Numbered from the stretch's first letter, positions 34,021-45,984 are shown. The stretch is 64,000 nucleotides of DNA from Trachythela sp. YZ-2020 (GCA_016169945.1 JADLSH010000395.1:134501-198500); one strand, 5' to 3'. Made by a program: numbers and translations. The notes: a model not told the origin generated them from the letters alone.

Positions 34021-35200
34021 GTGAGTATGTTGAACTTTATTTGCTTAATATCTCATGCTTATGTTTATAAAGTTTATTTCAAATCGAAGTCTATTCTTAG
34101 GGCATATATGGGCCGAAAACGACTCACTGTTTTAATGCAAAATATTTTCCCGTAGTCGACAGTCTGAGAACAAAACATGCAGCAGTAGGTAATTTAGGTA
34201 GTCATATTTGCCCGGAATTCAGGTGGAATATAAATACTGGACTTAAAATACAAAATCAAAATCAAAGAAAACAAAAAATAATATACAAAATATAAAAGTG
34301 AGCGCAAAAATATTTTCTTTTAACTACATTTTACATATCTTAGTACAAAAATATTTTCTTTTAAATACGTTTTGCATATCTTATTGTTTTGGGGGCAAAC
34401 GCGTTATAGGAAGGTTTGCATTAAACACCTGGAATTTGGGGCATGAAAATGTAATTCGAATGCTATTACAAATGCTGTATATTCAACTTGTTAACGGGCA
34501 AGGGTGCAGCAAGGTTGATCACCTTAGTTGGTGAATAAAATGCAATGTATATTTAAAACTTTTTTATTAACGCATTAAGCCACAATGTGCCCTAGTGTGC
34601 AATACCGTGTTAGTATTTTAGTCTGTTTATCGCCAGACAAACATTACACTTATAATGGGCTAAATTGTTGGAAATGACCACTGAGTTAACAAGAGACATG
34701 GGCAGATATTCCGATTTTAAACATCATCTGGTGTAAAATTATAGCAAAGTAAGGCGTGTTAGGACACATTGCGGCTTAATGGCTTTAACGCAGTTTTCAA
34801 TTTGGCAAAAAAATAAAACCAAGTGCTGGTTGTTTGAAAGGTGATCAGCTTAAACCTAGGTAATTTATAGAAAAGTTCGCCCAGCGACTAGTAACTGGCA
34901 GATGTTACAAACGCAGAAACACAAACAAAAAATGATTGAATTTTTATCCAGGATAAGTGCTAATCTATCTTTACACAACCAGCAACAGTTGGAATAAACG
35001 AAATGGCTAACTGTCCAGGTTAAGGTATATACAGTATCAGTATATCACATTTACATTACAATTACAAATTGCAATTAATGGTCACTCACTCAGTACTGGA
35101 TTTTCTGGACATAAATAGTTTTAATTCAAGGAATATCATATAACCAAATTCAGCTTTGGTAGGAAATGGTGCAAGGAGACTGTCTTCCATATATGATGAT

Positions 35201-35355
35201 CAGGGACGTAGCTAGACCGATAATTGGGGGGGTGTATATTCATATATTCGTGTTCTGCCCGACGGATTTCTTTTGAAAGCGATTGTTTTTACGGTATGTA
35301 AACATGAATATATGAATATACACCCCCCCAATTATCGTGTCTAGCTACGTCCCTG
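35201..35355. mobile_element. hAT MITE, 155 bp (duplication copy 1)
   Basis: The ends are CAGGGACGTAGCTAGAC and its complement, with about 50-bp inverted arms that include GTGTATATTCATATATTC. Flanked by a perfect 8-bp duplication ATGATGAT (35,193-35,200 and 35,356-35,363). The CAGGG start and 8-bp duplication are typical of hAT. No coding sequence. Confidence 0.93.
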
Positions 35356-35827
35356 ATGATGATGGAGCTGTCGGTACTAATGACATGTTGACAGTACGTA
35401 CAAATTCATCCCATGCCAATGATGACATAGTGATCTAAAAAAAGAAAAAAGTCCAATGAAGTGCATATATTTAATTTAATAGAAACTTGAAAGTGTTTTG
35501 AACATGTACATAAAATATAGATCATAATGACTATGTAACAAAACAAATGAGTTCGGATGTGGCGGTTTTGCAATTTTTATACAGCTGCAATTTCATGATG
35601 ACGTCCTAACATAGGATAGCCTTAATATAGCCCTCTTTTACTCATGGCTTCAGGAAAGAGTTTTGCACATCAAAGGGTTATCCACACTACAATTTGCCTT
35701 GTCACTTATTTTCAATCCATTAGCTGAATTGCACCTTCTTGGTTTCAACTAACTGTGGAAGCTGATGCTTTGCAAAATTCCAAAAGGTCCCTTTTATGTC
35801 AGCCTTGATATCAGGCTTTATGCCAAA

Positions 35828-37720
35828 ACGACCTTGGACATACCACTCCAATTTGAATTAAATTATTTTTTTGCAAACATACATACCCAGACTCTATCAT
35901 TAAATATAAATTAGTTTGATTAGAAACAGTTTTGGGCCGATTTTAGGTCTTTGAAATTTAGATTGCGCAGTACAGCAATAATCTGCATTTTGACAAATTT
36001 GTATAAAATATAAAACCTCTACATTTTTATTGAAAACATTCCGAAACAAGTTATTGATACTATTATGGCTAAAAATTGTGTTTACATAGTTCGAAGTATA
36101 GTATATAAATATACTTCAAAGGGACATAATATATAAATGTTGGTTTTTTCAGTAAACAGTACATTGTAAATATTGGCAGAAATTGTGGTCAATTTTTAAA
36201 AATGATAAAAAACGACCTTGGACCTACCACTCCAATTTGAATTACATTACTTTTTGCAAATCTACATACCCAGACTCTATCCTTAAAGATAAATTATGTT
36301 GATCAGAAACAGTTCTGGGGTGATTTTAGGTCGTTGAAATTTAGATTGGGCTGTACAGCAATAATCTGCATTTTGGCAAATATGTGTAAAAATATAAAAC
36401 CTCTAAATTTTTATTGTGAACATTCCCAAACAAGCTATTGACTTGCTTGATATGGAAAGCAATGGCTACAAATCGTGTTTACGTAGTTCGAAGTGTAGTA
36501 TATAAATATATTTGAAAGGGACATAATATATAAATGTTGGTTTTGTCAGTAAACAGTACATTGTAAACATTGACAGAAATACGGGTAGTTTTTAAAAATG
36601 TTAAAAAACGACGTTGGACCTACCACTCCAATTTGAATTAAATTATATTTTTTGCAAACCTATATACTCAGACTCTATCCTCAAATATAAATTAGTTTGA
36701 TCAGAAACTGTCCTTGGCTGATTTTCAACTGTTATACTTTAGGTTAAGGAGCAGATCACTAAAATGCATTCTAATCATATAGTACTTAAATGAAAACATA
36801 TGGATTTCTGGAATAAAGAATGTTCAAACAGCTTTTAATCAGTGCTGATACTGAAAAATTGAGTAAGAGATATGTTTATATGACTTGAAGCACAACATCT
36901 CACTTTACTTTCCAAAAACAGGTACAAATATTGGGCTGTTCAATAAATACACACTATGAATATTGTAATTCTGATTGAATTTTAAAATGTTAAAAATAGA
37001 CTTTGGACCGACCACGCCAATTTTCAGTAAATAATTGTTTTTGCCAACTGTCAGACCCAGAGTCTATTGTAAAGGGCATTTCAGTTTGATCAGAAGCAGT
37101 TTTAGGATAATTTACAACTGCTGAAATCTGGTTCTTGCAATGGACTAATGTTGTCCAAATAATGCCAAATTTGGCAAGAACTATATTATATTTGAAACCC
37201 AATTTTGTGTTTGGATTTTGAATCTGTTGTATTTTTGGCAAAAAGTATATCTTATGAAACAGTATATGCAATGCAGTACAATCTGGTTTTAATCTCTTTT
37301 TTTTGGAAATAGTAAATATTGAAATCGTTTGCAAGAATGTGCAAAATTGATCTTGGACCAACGACCCAAATTTTCCTCAAAATATGATTTGCTGAAAGTA
37401 AAATATCCCAGCATTGCTATATATTATGATTTAGTCTGATCCGAAGCAGGTAACTAGATAAGAAATCAGCAAAATTACAACCATACCTTCCATGGTTCTG
37501 TGACACTGCAATCAAAACAAACGCCAGTATGACTTTACATCGCTTGTAATTCTTTGATTATTGTCAATTTTATCTTGTATAAAAACTCTTTCTTTCTTGA
37601 AGATCAAATAGATTATTTTTATACCAAAATTTTATTATCATCGAGTGGTTATTTGCGCTAAAAACCGCAGTGATAAAATTTACGATATGGAATGAGGCCG
37701 CCATATTGTCATTCCGACTT
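35828..37720. repeat. Satellite-like tandem repeat, about 390-bp unit (copy 1)
   Basis: Five diverged units start at about 35,828, 36,212, 36,608, 36,992 and 37,348, each opening with (A)AACGACCTTGGACCTACCAC or a relative. Within units the order is constant: TTGCAAAC...CCCAGACTCTATC...GATCAGAAACAGTT...TTTACAATAATCTGC-like blocks. Similarity falls from the first three units to the last two, which lean toward a GACTTTGGACCGACCAC variant. No gene is seen; minus-strand open frames are by-products. Confidence 0.8.
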
Positions 37721-38232
37721 CTGCATTCCGACAATCTGATGTTAAATAGTTATTGGGATTAATTTGAGCCAGAGATCTTGAGAAATGATAAGACAATTGA
37801 TTACATTTTGTTATAGCCCCAAAAGTTTCGTCGTAGATATTTACCTTGATTGAATGGCTCATGCACAGCTATCAGAAGTTAGCCCGTCGTTGTTGTTGTT
37901 GTTATTACGCAGCTTGTCACGCAATGTGCGCGATATGTACCTAATTTCACCTAGGTCACTTTTGTTGGATTTTAAATTCTGTAACGCTTTTGTCACTCTT
38001 TCACTGTGTACTCTTTATATTCAGTTACTATGTTTTTGTCAGGTACAGTTTCAGTATGCCCAAAGTTATCGGCAAAGGAGTATATATCTACTCACTTGGA
38101 TTATCCACCAAACCCAGTATTCTAGTTCAACCAAGTGAAGTGCAAAAAAATATTTGAAGTTTACCTTATCACAACACACACACCCGATAACCTAGTATAT
38201 ATACAGAACTTACGGTTACAGCTCAGCAACTG

Positions 38233-38304
38233 GCCTCTGTAGCTCAGTTGGTTAGAGCGCTGCACCGGAATCGCAGGGCCGTGGGTTCAATTCCTGCCAG
38301 AGGA
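38233..38304 (+). tRNA. tRNA-like sequence, unit 1 (probably not a functional tRNA)
   Basis: A cloverleaf can be drawn: acceptor CCTCTG/CAGAGG (first pair G-A mismatched), D arm GCTC/GAGC, T arm GTGGG/CCTGC around TTCAATT. Internal promoter boxes look good (TAGCTCAGTTGG and GGTTCAATTCC). The anticodon loop CCGGAAT has C where U33 is required, and the anticodon stem has an A-C mismatch. The nominal anticodon GGA (Ser) would need a long variable arm that is absent. It is best read as a tRNA-derived, SINE-like head. Confidence 0.6.
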
Positions 38305-38450
38305 CCTAGTGTTGCATTTTTCGCAACTGTTCCTGGTTAGGTCTTAAAATTGTGTATATATCTACTCACTTGGATTATCCACCAAACTCAGTATTCTGGT
38401 TCAACCAAGTGAAGTGCAAAAAATATTTGAAGCTTACCTTAGCACAACCC

Positions 38451-39424
38451 AACCTTAATCGCGTTCAAGAAGAAAAAGATCTTGGGGTAATTATGACTGG
38501 AAATCTCTCGTGGGATTCACATGTTCACAGCATAACATCAAAAGCCAACAAACTGTTGGGATTACTTCGAAGAACATGCCCCCTCTTAACCGATGTCAGA
38601 GTTCGTCGCACCCTGTACCTGTCCCTGGTTAAATCCCAGCTATGCTATGCCAGCGAGGTTTGGTCTCCACACATCCATGCCCAAAAGATCAAGCTGGAGC
38701 AGGTACAGAGGCGTGCGACCAGATGGATGTTGAGACAACGTAAAGGTGATTCCAGCTACAGTGAACGATTGACGAAATCGAAATTATTGCCGTTGTGTTA
38801 CGATCGAGAGATGAAAGACCTGATTTTTTTCTACAAAGCCCTTTATGGTATAACCGACTTCGATGTCCACAACTGTGTTTCTTTTGTTCCCCACAACCGA
38901 ACTCGTCACAGCAACAATCCAAACCTAATACTCAAGACTCCCCGCTGCAATACATCCACCTACCAGGCATCATACTTCAATCGAATTGTGAAACTGTGGA
39001 ACTGTGTTTGCAGATCAGCTACACCAGATACATTCTCTTGTTTAAGAACATTCAAAAACTTTCTTCATAAACATTATTCTATGTTAGTATGTTCTGTGTT
39101 TGATGTTAATTTGTTATGTACCTGGTCAATGTCACGTGAATGTCCTTGTCATCGAAGTTGACTGTCTTATGTTTTAATTGTAATTTATTGTGTTGTATTG
39201 CGCTAAAATTGTGTAATTACTTGTAATTATTATTGACACTATGTTTTATCGTATATTCGGAGAGGTGCCTCGCATGGGTAGTTTCTAATAAACATCTCGT
39301 TCGCACCTGCTCCATTTGGGATGAATTTGTTTGTAAGCTAACGTTATTATTATTGTTATAATTGATGTTGTTATATTTGTACTTGTATTCATACCCAATA
39401 AAGAATGTTATAATAATATAATAA
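38451..39424 (+). mobile_element. 5'-truncated LINE inserted in the tRNA-like array
   Basis: Insertion into a 271-bp unit with duplicated AACCC (38,446-38,450 and 39,425-39,429). The open frame to 39,161 encodes the C-terminal part of a non-LTR reverse transcriptase polyprotein (EKDLGVIMTGNLSWDSHV near the start, NKLLGLLRRTCPLL, LVKSQLCYASEVWSPH), typical of CR1/Jockey-type elements after the RT core. No RT catalytic motif is included. The 3' end carries AATAAAG and an AT-rich tail. The frame is undamaged, so the insertion is young. Confidence 0.88.
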
Positions 39425-39481
39425 AACCCGCACACCCGATAACTTATATATACATAACTCACGGTTACAGCTCCGCAACTG

Positions 39482-39553
39482 GCCTCTGTAGCTCAGTTGG
39501 TCAGAGCGCTGAACCGGAATCGCAGGGCCGTGGGTTCAATTCCTGCCAGAGGA
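39482..39553 (+). tRNA. tRNA-like sequence, unit 2
   Basis: As in unit 1 but with GGTCAGAGC in the D arm and CTGAACC in the anticodon stem, which weakens that stem further. Confidence 0.55.
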
Positions 39554-39752
39554 CCTAGTGTTGTATTTTTCGCAACTGTTCCTGTTTAGGTCTTAAAATT
39601 GTGTATATATCTACTCACTTGGATTATCCACCAAACCCAGTATTCTAGTTCAACCAAGTGAAGTGCAAAACAATATTTGAAGTTTACCTTATCACAACCC
39701 GCACACCCGATAACCTATATATACAGAACTTACGGTTACAACTCAGCAACTG

Positions 39753-39824
39753 GCCTCTGTAGCTCAGTTGGTTAGAGCGCTGCACCGGAATCGCAGGGCC
39801 GTGGGTTCAATTCCTGCCAGAGGA
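39753..39824 (+). tRNA. tRNA-like sequence, unit 3
   Basis: Identical to unit 1 over the 72 nt. Confidence 0.6.
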
Positions 39825-40023
39825 CCTAGTGTTGCATTTTTCGCAACTGTTCCTGGTTAGGTCTTAAAATTGTGTATATATGTACTCACTTGGATTATCC
39901 ACCAAACCCAGTATTCTAGTTCAACCAAGTGAAGTGCAAAAAAATATTTGAAGTTTACCTTATCACAACCAGCACACCCGATAACCTATATATACAGAAC
40001 TTACTGTTACAGCTCAGCAACTG

Positions 40024-40095
40024 GCCTCTGTAGCTCAGTTGGTTAGAGCGCTGCACCGGAATCGCAGGGCCGTGGGTTCAATTCCTGCCAGAGGA
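40024..40095 (+). tRNA. tRNA-like sequence, unit 4
   Basis: Identical to unit 1 over the 72 nt, exactly 271 bp after unit 3. Confidence 0.6.
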
Positions 40096-40284
40096 CCTAG
40101 TGTTGCATTTTTCGCAACTGTTCCTGGTTAGGTCTTAAAATTGTGTATATATCTACTTACTTGGATTGTCCACCAAACCCAGTATTCTAGTTCAACCAAG
40201 TGAAGTGCAAAAAAATATTGAAATAATATAACGTCGTTCAGGAGCTTAATTTTTAGTTTAGGTCCTGCTATGTGATTGGATGAT

Positions 40285-40630
40285 TTAACTGGAACGCACA
40301 TTTAAAATAATATTCGAATAACTATTCGGAGTATCTGCTGTGTTATATGTCATTTGTTCCTCAAGATCAGCAAACAGTTCGTCGTTAAGGCAATGTATCA
40401 TAATATAATTATAATAATAATAAGAAGAAAAATTTTCAATGTGCTGCATAATTTTAGCACGCGTGGAAAAATGCTCGCTATGCGTGCGTCCGTACACAGA
40501 CCATAGAAATAGAATAGACTCCGACATCGTTACTTATCATCAATTTTATGATATTTGAGTATTATAACAAGATTTGAATATTTTTTCTGTCTGGTACGGA
40601 CGCGGTTTGTGAATAGGTATACGTATACGT
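40285..40630. other. Spacer between array and LINE, no gene supported
   Basis: An 80-residue minus-strand frame (40,285-40,527) survives with two changes in the duplicated copy (50,058-50,300), but part of it is encoded by an (ATA)n run and no family is recognised. The duplication is too recent for survival to mean selection. Confidence 0.3.
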
Positions 40631-40633
40631 ATA

Positions 40634-41424
40634 AAAACCCTAGGTGTAATTGTTGACGAAAAATTATCGTGGAAAAACCAGATCGAAAACATAGTTAATA
40701 AGGCTTCAAAAGGTATTGGAATGTTACGTCGAACGAAGAAATATGTTCCGACACCAATTTTAGAAAACGTTTATAAAGCTATAGTATTGCCTTATTTTGA
40801 CTATTGCAGTTTAGTTTGGGACAACTGTAGTGTTTACCTGCAAGAAAAATTACAGAAAATGCAAAATAGAGCAGCAAGAGTAATTACGGGAAACCGTTCG
40901 ATACAAGAGATATGCTAACCGAACTTGGCTCGCAACAATTAGCTGAAAGAAGGAGATCTCATAAAATAACATTTATGCATAAAGTTAAAAAAAAGCAACT
41001 CCCAGACAGCATATCTATAGCATGTTTAATATTAATAGAAACGACAATTACAGCCTACGTAATAATTATGTTGATTTTACCCTTCCAAAGCCTAAAACAA
41101 ATTTCACTAAAAAAAGCATAAGTTATTCAGCGGTAAGTCTGTGGAATAGCCTCCCGAAAGCCGCCAAAGCGAACAGCGTTTCTATTCGGCAAATAAAACA
41201 ATTCTGTCGAGCCGATTATAATGATGGGACGAAATGTGTGAACAGTGACTAGAACATATTTTTTATTTGTTTGTAAATAATTTGTCTATTGAGTTAGAAT
41301 AGTTATAATGGCTCTGTATATAGTTTTTTTATTGTATTTCGGTAACGGCCCCTTGGAAATCAGATGATATTAGATCTGAAGGGTTACCGTTTCAAATAAG
41401 ATAATAATAATAATAATAATAATA
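40634..41424 (+). mobile_element. 5'-truncated LINE 3' end with (TAA)n tail, copy 1
   Basis: Starts in LGVIVDEKLSWKNQ, the same post-RT motif as at 38,460 but a different family. It continues with KAIVLPYFDYCSLVWDNC, a frame change near 40,910, and ends in FSAVSLWNSLPKAAK-like sequence near 41,160. The 3' untranslated region ends with a stem (GGTAACGGCCCCTT...AAGGGTTACC) and then TAA repeats, the arrangement used for 3' recognition in L2/CR1-type elements. Dead copy. Confidence 0.85.
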
Positions 41425-41867
41425 GCGTGCTTGCTCCACTCACGTTTAGCATTTCATTCAAAATGTATTCACCAATTACATATTTCTAACAATATAGTGT
41501 CCGGCAAGACTCACTAATGCTGTCGGATTTCCAATCTTTGACAACACTAGCTAACTTGCCCAAACCTGTATAAATAAGCCAAACGGCTCTCTAGCAGAAA
41601 ATTTAGTGATAGTGTGTTCTTGAGCAGATCCCACAGAACTATAACGCAATAAATCCAAGAAAAAGCTTCATGTACTTTTTGGTTTGCACTCTAAAAGTTA
41701 TTCCCAGACGGAATACGCGGTTTGCATAAAAATGCAATGTACTTTGGAGTGTATGACAGACACCGTATTTTAAAATTAATTAAAACTTTTAGTACGCTAT
41801 TGGTACTTAATCTAAAAGGTAACTGAGTAATATTATTGAAAAACATTTTTTTGAGAAAATTAGAACA

Positions 41868-41995
41868 CTCCGCTTTTTAAACAGTGCGCTTTCCTAACAC
41901 TTCGCATTTTCAACACTCCGCATTTTCAACGCTTCGCATTTTCAAAGCTTCGCATTTTTAACCTTCCGCATTTTCAACACTCTGCACTCCGGAAT
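41868..41995. repeat. 16-bp minisatellite (ACTCCGCATTTTCAAC), copy 1
   Basis: About seven imperfect units of 16 bp with alternation of ACTCCGC, ACTTCGC and GCTTCGC starts. Same array at 51,647-51,780. Confidence 0.85.
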
Positions 41996-42505
41996 CCCGG
42001 CACTCCGAATGTTCATTCAAACCTATGATACAAAAGTAATAAATTTAAATCATGTAGATATGTCATGATCTACACTCAAATAAGTGACAGTAATAACAGT
42101 TGTTTGATCGAAATGCAATCTTATTACGAGATCAATTATCCATATTTGTCTAGATGTTAAATTTTACCATACGATGCAATAGAAAACTGAACATTCATTT
42201 GATAGGTACATTAGTAATATAACGCAATGGAATGCACTGTATTTGTTTCACCTGGACGAACTTTTGGAACAATGGAAAATTAACAAAAATATATACATTA
42301 TGAGTCCGCATCTGTGGCTCGCCCTTTCCTCGCCAGTCTTTACATTGAAAGATCCATAATTTGTTCGGAGACTGCATTCGGTTACAAAAACTAAAGTAAT
42401 GAGAACAACAATGCTAAGTGGTATAGCTTCAGTCTTGTCGGTAACTCACATGTTACCAATCTTGCTCTAAATTAATATATATTGTTCTTATTTTTCCCCA
42501 ATAAG

Positions 42506-42562
42506 TGAGACAAGCAGTAATGAAGAATCTTCCGATTCCGACGAGGATAGCGATGGATACGG
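42506..42562 (+). CDS. Candidate 57-nt mini-exon, Ser/Asp/Glu-rich, copy 1
   Basis: Acceptor tract TTCTTATTTTTCCCCAATAAG, then 57 nt, then GG|GTAAGT. In the frame with phase 2 at both ends it reads ETSSNEESSDSDEDSDGY. The acceptor strongly resembles that of 23,760-23,813, and phase and composition agree. It is therefore a candidate repeated exon of a host gene spanning the window, with the transposons in its introns. No partner domain is recognised. Confidence 0.4.
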
Positions 42563-43539
42563 GTAAGTCTCGTGGGTTACTGAAACACATCATGCTACTT
42601 GTACGTTTTCTGCCTTTATCTTCACCACAACAAACGTGTTCTGACGAAACGATACAACATGATACAATACAATATAATACGATAAGATACGATGCGATGC
42701 AATGCGATGGGATGGTATTAAGGTTTAATAACAAAGTTTACTTTGGACTGAGGGTCTTATGTAGTTGAATGAGGGAGTTGAATATTCGTTATGTTGAAAA
42801 AGAATGAACCTTGTGAAGTGACGTGATTTTGAAGCTTTCCTTCGTGATCTTTCCTGATAGTGCTGAATGAAAAGTATAGAGCTAAACTGCAGTATGTTTT
42901 GATATTTAAAGGTATTGACAGACGGAAACAAATTTATTTGGTGGAACAAACATATATGAAATATCTCCGCTAATTTTTTATATCGTATCACGAATTGAGG
43001 AACAAAAAGTATAGGACATCCATTTTTGTTTTGAATGATCCTGAGTATTGTTAGCATACCATTTGTAGTGGCATATACGGTATATAGTATTGCTGCAAAA
43101 ATGCGTTGTATATACGGTATGTAGTATTGCTGCAAACGATGACATTAAACACTAATAGTTGCTGCCGCACACATTCAGGGGTGAAACTTAAGGGGGGCTT
43201 GGGGGGTGACACCCTCCAAAATGCAAGGAAAATTGTTGCAGGGCAACAAATCATGATGCAGTTGCGCAAAGTAGAAAAAAAGACGATAAGGACAAGATTA
43301 GTTGAACCAAAAAATTCATGTCTTATGTGATTTTTTAGTTTTACGTAAGTACATTTTGATTCTGAATTGCTTTTGTAGAGATCAATACAAAATACGAGGA
43401 ATACTGTTCCAAAACATCTAAATTATATATAATAATTAGTACGAATTGTCAATAAGTACCTGATCACAGCGGTACAGTGCTGTCTAGAAGTAACTTAACA
43501 CAAAAACGCGGTTAACCGCGTGCTGCATCGCATGCACGC

Positions 43540-43620
43540 CATCAACCGGAGGTCGGCCGCAGGTCACCTGGAGGTCGCCTGGGGTCTGCTCGGAGGTCGC
43601 CCGCGATCTGCCAGGGTGTG
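43540..43620. repeat. GC-rich degenerate repeats of GGAGGTCGCC type, copy 1
   Basis: Several GAGGTCGGCC / GAGGTCGCC blocks spaced 10-17 bp. Counterpart at 53,280-53,350. Similar GGTTCGACCTAGG repeats occur at 57,850-57,985. Confidence 0.6.
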
Positions 43621-43649
43621 ATCCTGTTTGGGCTATAAGGTATGGCTAT

Positions 43650-43684
43650 AAAATATTCGTGATCGAGTCGATCACGAATATTTT
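43650..43684. repeat. Near-perfect palindrome, 17-bp arms, 1-nt centre
   Basis: Arms 43,650-43,666 and 43,668-43,684 are exact complements (right arm TCGATCACGAATATTTT). In the other duplication copy (about 53,380-53,402) only the right arm exists, so the left arm arose in, or was lost from, one copy. Confidence 0.85.
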
Positions 43685-44102
43685 CTTTGATCTTGACCCC
43701 AATCCCGACCCAATCCCTAACCCTATTGTGCGCGTAACATGAACTTAGAACCGAAGTTTGACCTCAATTCACGGCCGAACCCGAAAAGAATACGACTTGC
43801 AAAGTCGGAATTTGCCGTGGATAAAATAGGATTCAGAAATCAGAATAAAATAACAAAATTCTGAGAGGCAGAGGCGAGACATTTCAGTGTTGGTATTTCC
43901 AACTTTTTCTATCAAATATGGAAAAACTGTCCTTGAAAATGCGTTGTTGACACGGTATATAGTATTGCAAACGATGACATAGTTCAGTAAACACTGCTAA
44001 TAGTTGCTGCCGAGCACATTAAACATTACCAGCAATCTGAGTCTTTTTACTCCAGCGATACTTATTATATGCTGTACCGTTTAGTGAAAACTTGGTTTTG
44101 AA

Positions 44103-45731
44103 ATGAATGATATTGAATATGATGTTGATAAAGTTAGAATGAAGTTCGGTGGCCATGTTGTTTCGAAGGTCTCGTTGGTCGTAGCTATTCTGCTCGTATT
44201 TGTTCTTGCTGTGGAAAGGTGCTGGCAAGGTGGGAAGAGAATTTCTTTGGGCGAACGACAGCGATGTCGTATTTACGTATTTGCGAGTACGGGCGATTAT
44301 TCTCGCTTCGATGGTTTTGCCGTGTCGAAAAAAGAAACGCTATTTTGGGTCTAGAATTCGCTATTACAACAATTCGCATGCATCTTTTCAGTTATTACGT
44401 CTAGCAATCTCTGGTGATACAAATCCAAATCCTGGCCCAGAGTTAGCTGGTAAGAAATATTCATGCACCATTTGTGATAAAACCTTAGCTCGAAATCAAA
44501 GAACGGCTGAATGCACAAGTTGTTGTTTAAAGTTCCATGTGAAATGTGGAAAAATATCATTGAAATATTACACAAGACTCAATAATGGTGAAAAATGAGT
44601 ATGTGCGTCTTGGTTATTTAAAGAACTACCAGGTAATGCTTGTTTTATGAGTAATGATTGTTTGGAAGTGGGAATTGATGATGACGAAACATGTGCAAAC
44701 GAATTTGCAAAAACCGATGCTGCTAGTATTCAAGAGATCGCTAAAAAGCACATTAAAAATTGTAAAATTGGCCATATAAATGCGAACAGCATTGCTGGTT
44801 TTAAACTTTATGAGATTAAACAGGGGCTGACACAAGGTTTATTTGATATACTTGTAATTACTGAAACGAAGGTTGATAAAACTTTCCCAAACAGTCATTT
44901 TCATGTTGACGGTTTTCGCGTTTGTAGACGTGACAGAAACTTCTATGGTGGGGGTATTATGATGTACATTAGGTGTGATATAATATATGAAAATATTACA
45001 CAAAGGACAGGTCAGCCAGCTGGAGTTGAGTATCTTGCATGTAAAGTTAAAATTGGTAAGGAATGGATTGTGATAATTGGGGTTTATAAACCACCGTCAT
45101 TAAAGCAAGCCCAATGGAAATTGGAGCTTGAAAATCTTTTTGAAATGGCTACAACCATAACAAACTATGCTATGATACTCGGGGATTTCAATTGCGATTT
45201 ACTGAAACCGGATAAGTCATCAAAATATGGACGTACCCTCCTTGATTAACTGGATATTTTCCATTTAGTAAACTTAATAAAAACCCCAACACGCATCACT
45301 AGTACTTCTGAGACTTTAATTGATTTAATTCTGACTAACAATAAGAAAATAGTTTTTATATCAGGCGTGTTTAACGCACAAATTAGCGACCATGTACTCG
45401 TTTACGCCGTATTGAGGTGGACAACTCCAAGGTTAAATTCACGGAAAATATGTACTAGAAGCTATAAAAACTTTGACAAGGATGCTTTGTTGAAACTTAC
45501 TGAAGACTGGCGCCAATCTCTAGATAACAAATAAATTGTCGCAGTTATATCGTTGGATTTATCTAAGGCATTTGATTGTATACCTCATAATTTACTCTTG
45601 GCAAAACTCAGGGCATATGGTGTTAGTGAACGTTCTGTAAGTTTATTAAGAAGCTATCTCGTTGGCCGGATGCAACGTGTGAAAATTGGCGATACATTTT
45701 CAAGTTGGGAATTAGTAAATTGGGGAGTTAC
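44103..45731 (+). pseudogene. LINE with PHD-like finger and endonuclease, copy 1, cut by duplication junction
   Basis: Counterpart of 53,821-55,447. It starts with the same N-terminus, then an extra base in the A-run near 44,330 shifts the frame. A stop lies at 44,596-44,598, another near 45,247 and another near 45,534. Recognisable parts are the cysteine finger (44,460-44,560), the endonuclease with GDFNCDLLKPDK and ISDHVLVYA, and the RT segment LDLSKAFDCIPHNLL. It ends at 45,731, where copy 2 of the duplication begins, before the catalytic YADD motif. Same internal loss of the RT fingers as copy 2. Confidence 0.88.
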
Positions 45732-45984
45732 CCAGGATAAGTGCTAATCTATCTTTACACAACCAGCAACAGTTGGAATAAACGAAATGGCTAACTCTCC
45801 AGGCTAAGGTATATACAGTATCAGTATATCACATTTACATTACAATTACAAATTGCAATTAATGGTCACTCACTCAGTACTGGATTTTCTGGACATAAAT
45901 AGTTTTAATTCAAGGAATATCATATAACCAAATTCAGCTTTGGTAGGAAATGGTGCAAGGAGACTGTCTTCCATATATGATGAT

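Larger units (their letters stand above)
38060..40220 (+). repeat. Tandem array of 271-bp units, each with a tRNA-like sequence
   Basis: Unit order: TATATCTACTCACTTGG...CCACCAAACCCAGTATTC...AAGTGAAGTGC...CGCACACCCGATAACC...CAGCAACT, then the tRNA-like part, then a TTGCATTTTTCGCAA hairpin and CCTGGTTAGGTC. Complete units repeat at exactly 271 bp (39,482 to 39,753 to 40,024). The first unit is split by a LINE insertion (38,451-39,424). Sequence between tRNA-like parts is also conserved, so whole units were amplified. Confidence 0.9.
34948..45731. repeat. Tandem segmental duplication, copy 1 (10.8 kb)
   Basis: From CCAGGATAAGTGC at 34,948 the sequence is repeated from 45,732, offset 10,784 bp. 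Order and orientation of all internal modules are the same and identity is high. Copy 1 ends inside a LINE endonuclease/RT frame at 45,731, where it abuts the start of copy 2. That LINE runs on normally after copy 2, as expected of a tandem duplication. Copy 1 lacks about 790 bp near 37,738 and 115 bp near 35,825, and has extra tRNA-like units and a LINE insertion. Confidence 0.93.

Noticed and set aside
38060..40220. CRISPR-like array
   Set aside because: The 271-bp units are conserved throughout, spacers included. The tRNA-like promoter boxes and eukaryotic context exclude CRISPR.
40285..40527. 80-codon minus-strand frame, almost the same at 50,058-50,300
   Set aside because: It is conserved only because of the recent segmental duplication. 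It includes a microsatellite-coded Tyr run, and no domain or splice context supports it.
42505..42768. 87-codon plus-strand frame repeated at 52,288-52,551
   Set aside because: It overlaps the candidate mini-exon in another frame and runs through degenerate GATAC repeats. Similarity of copies comes from duplication.
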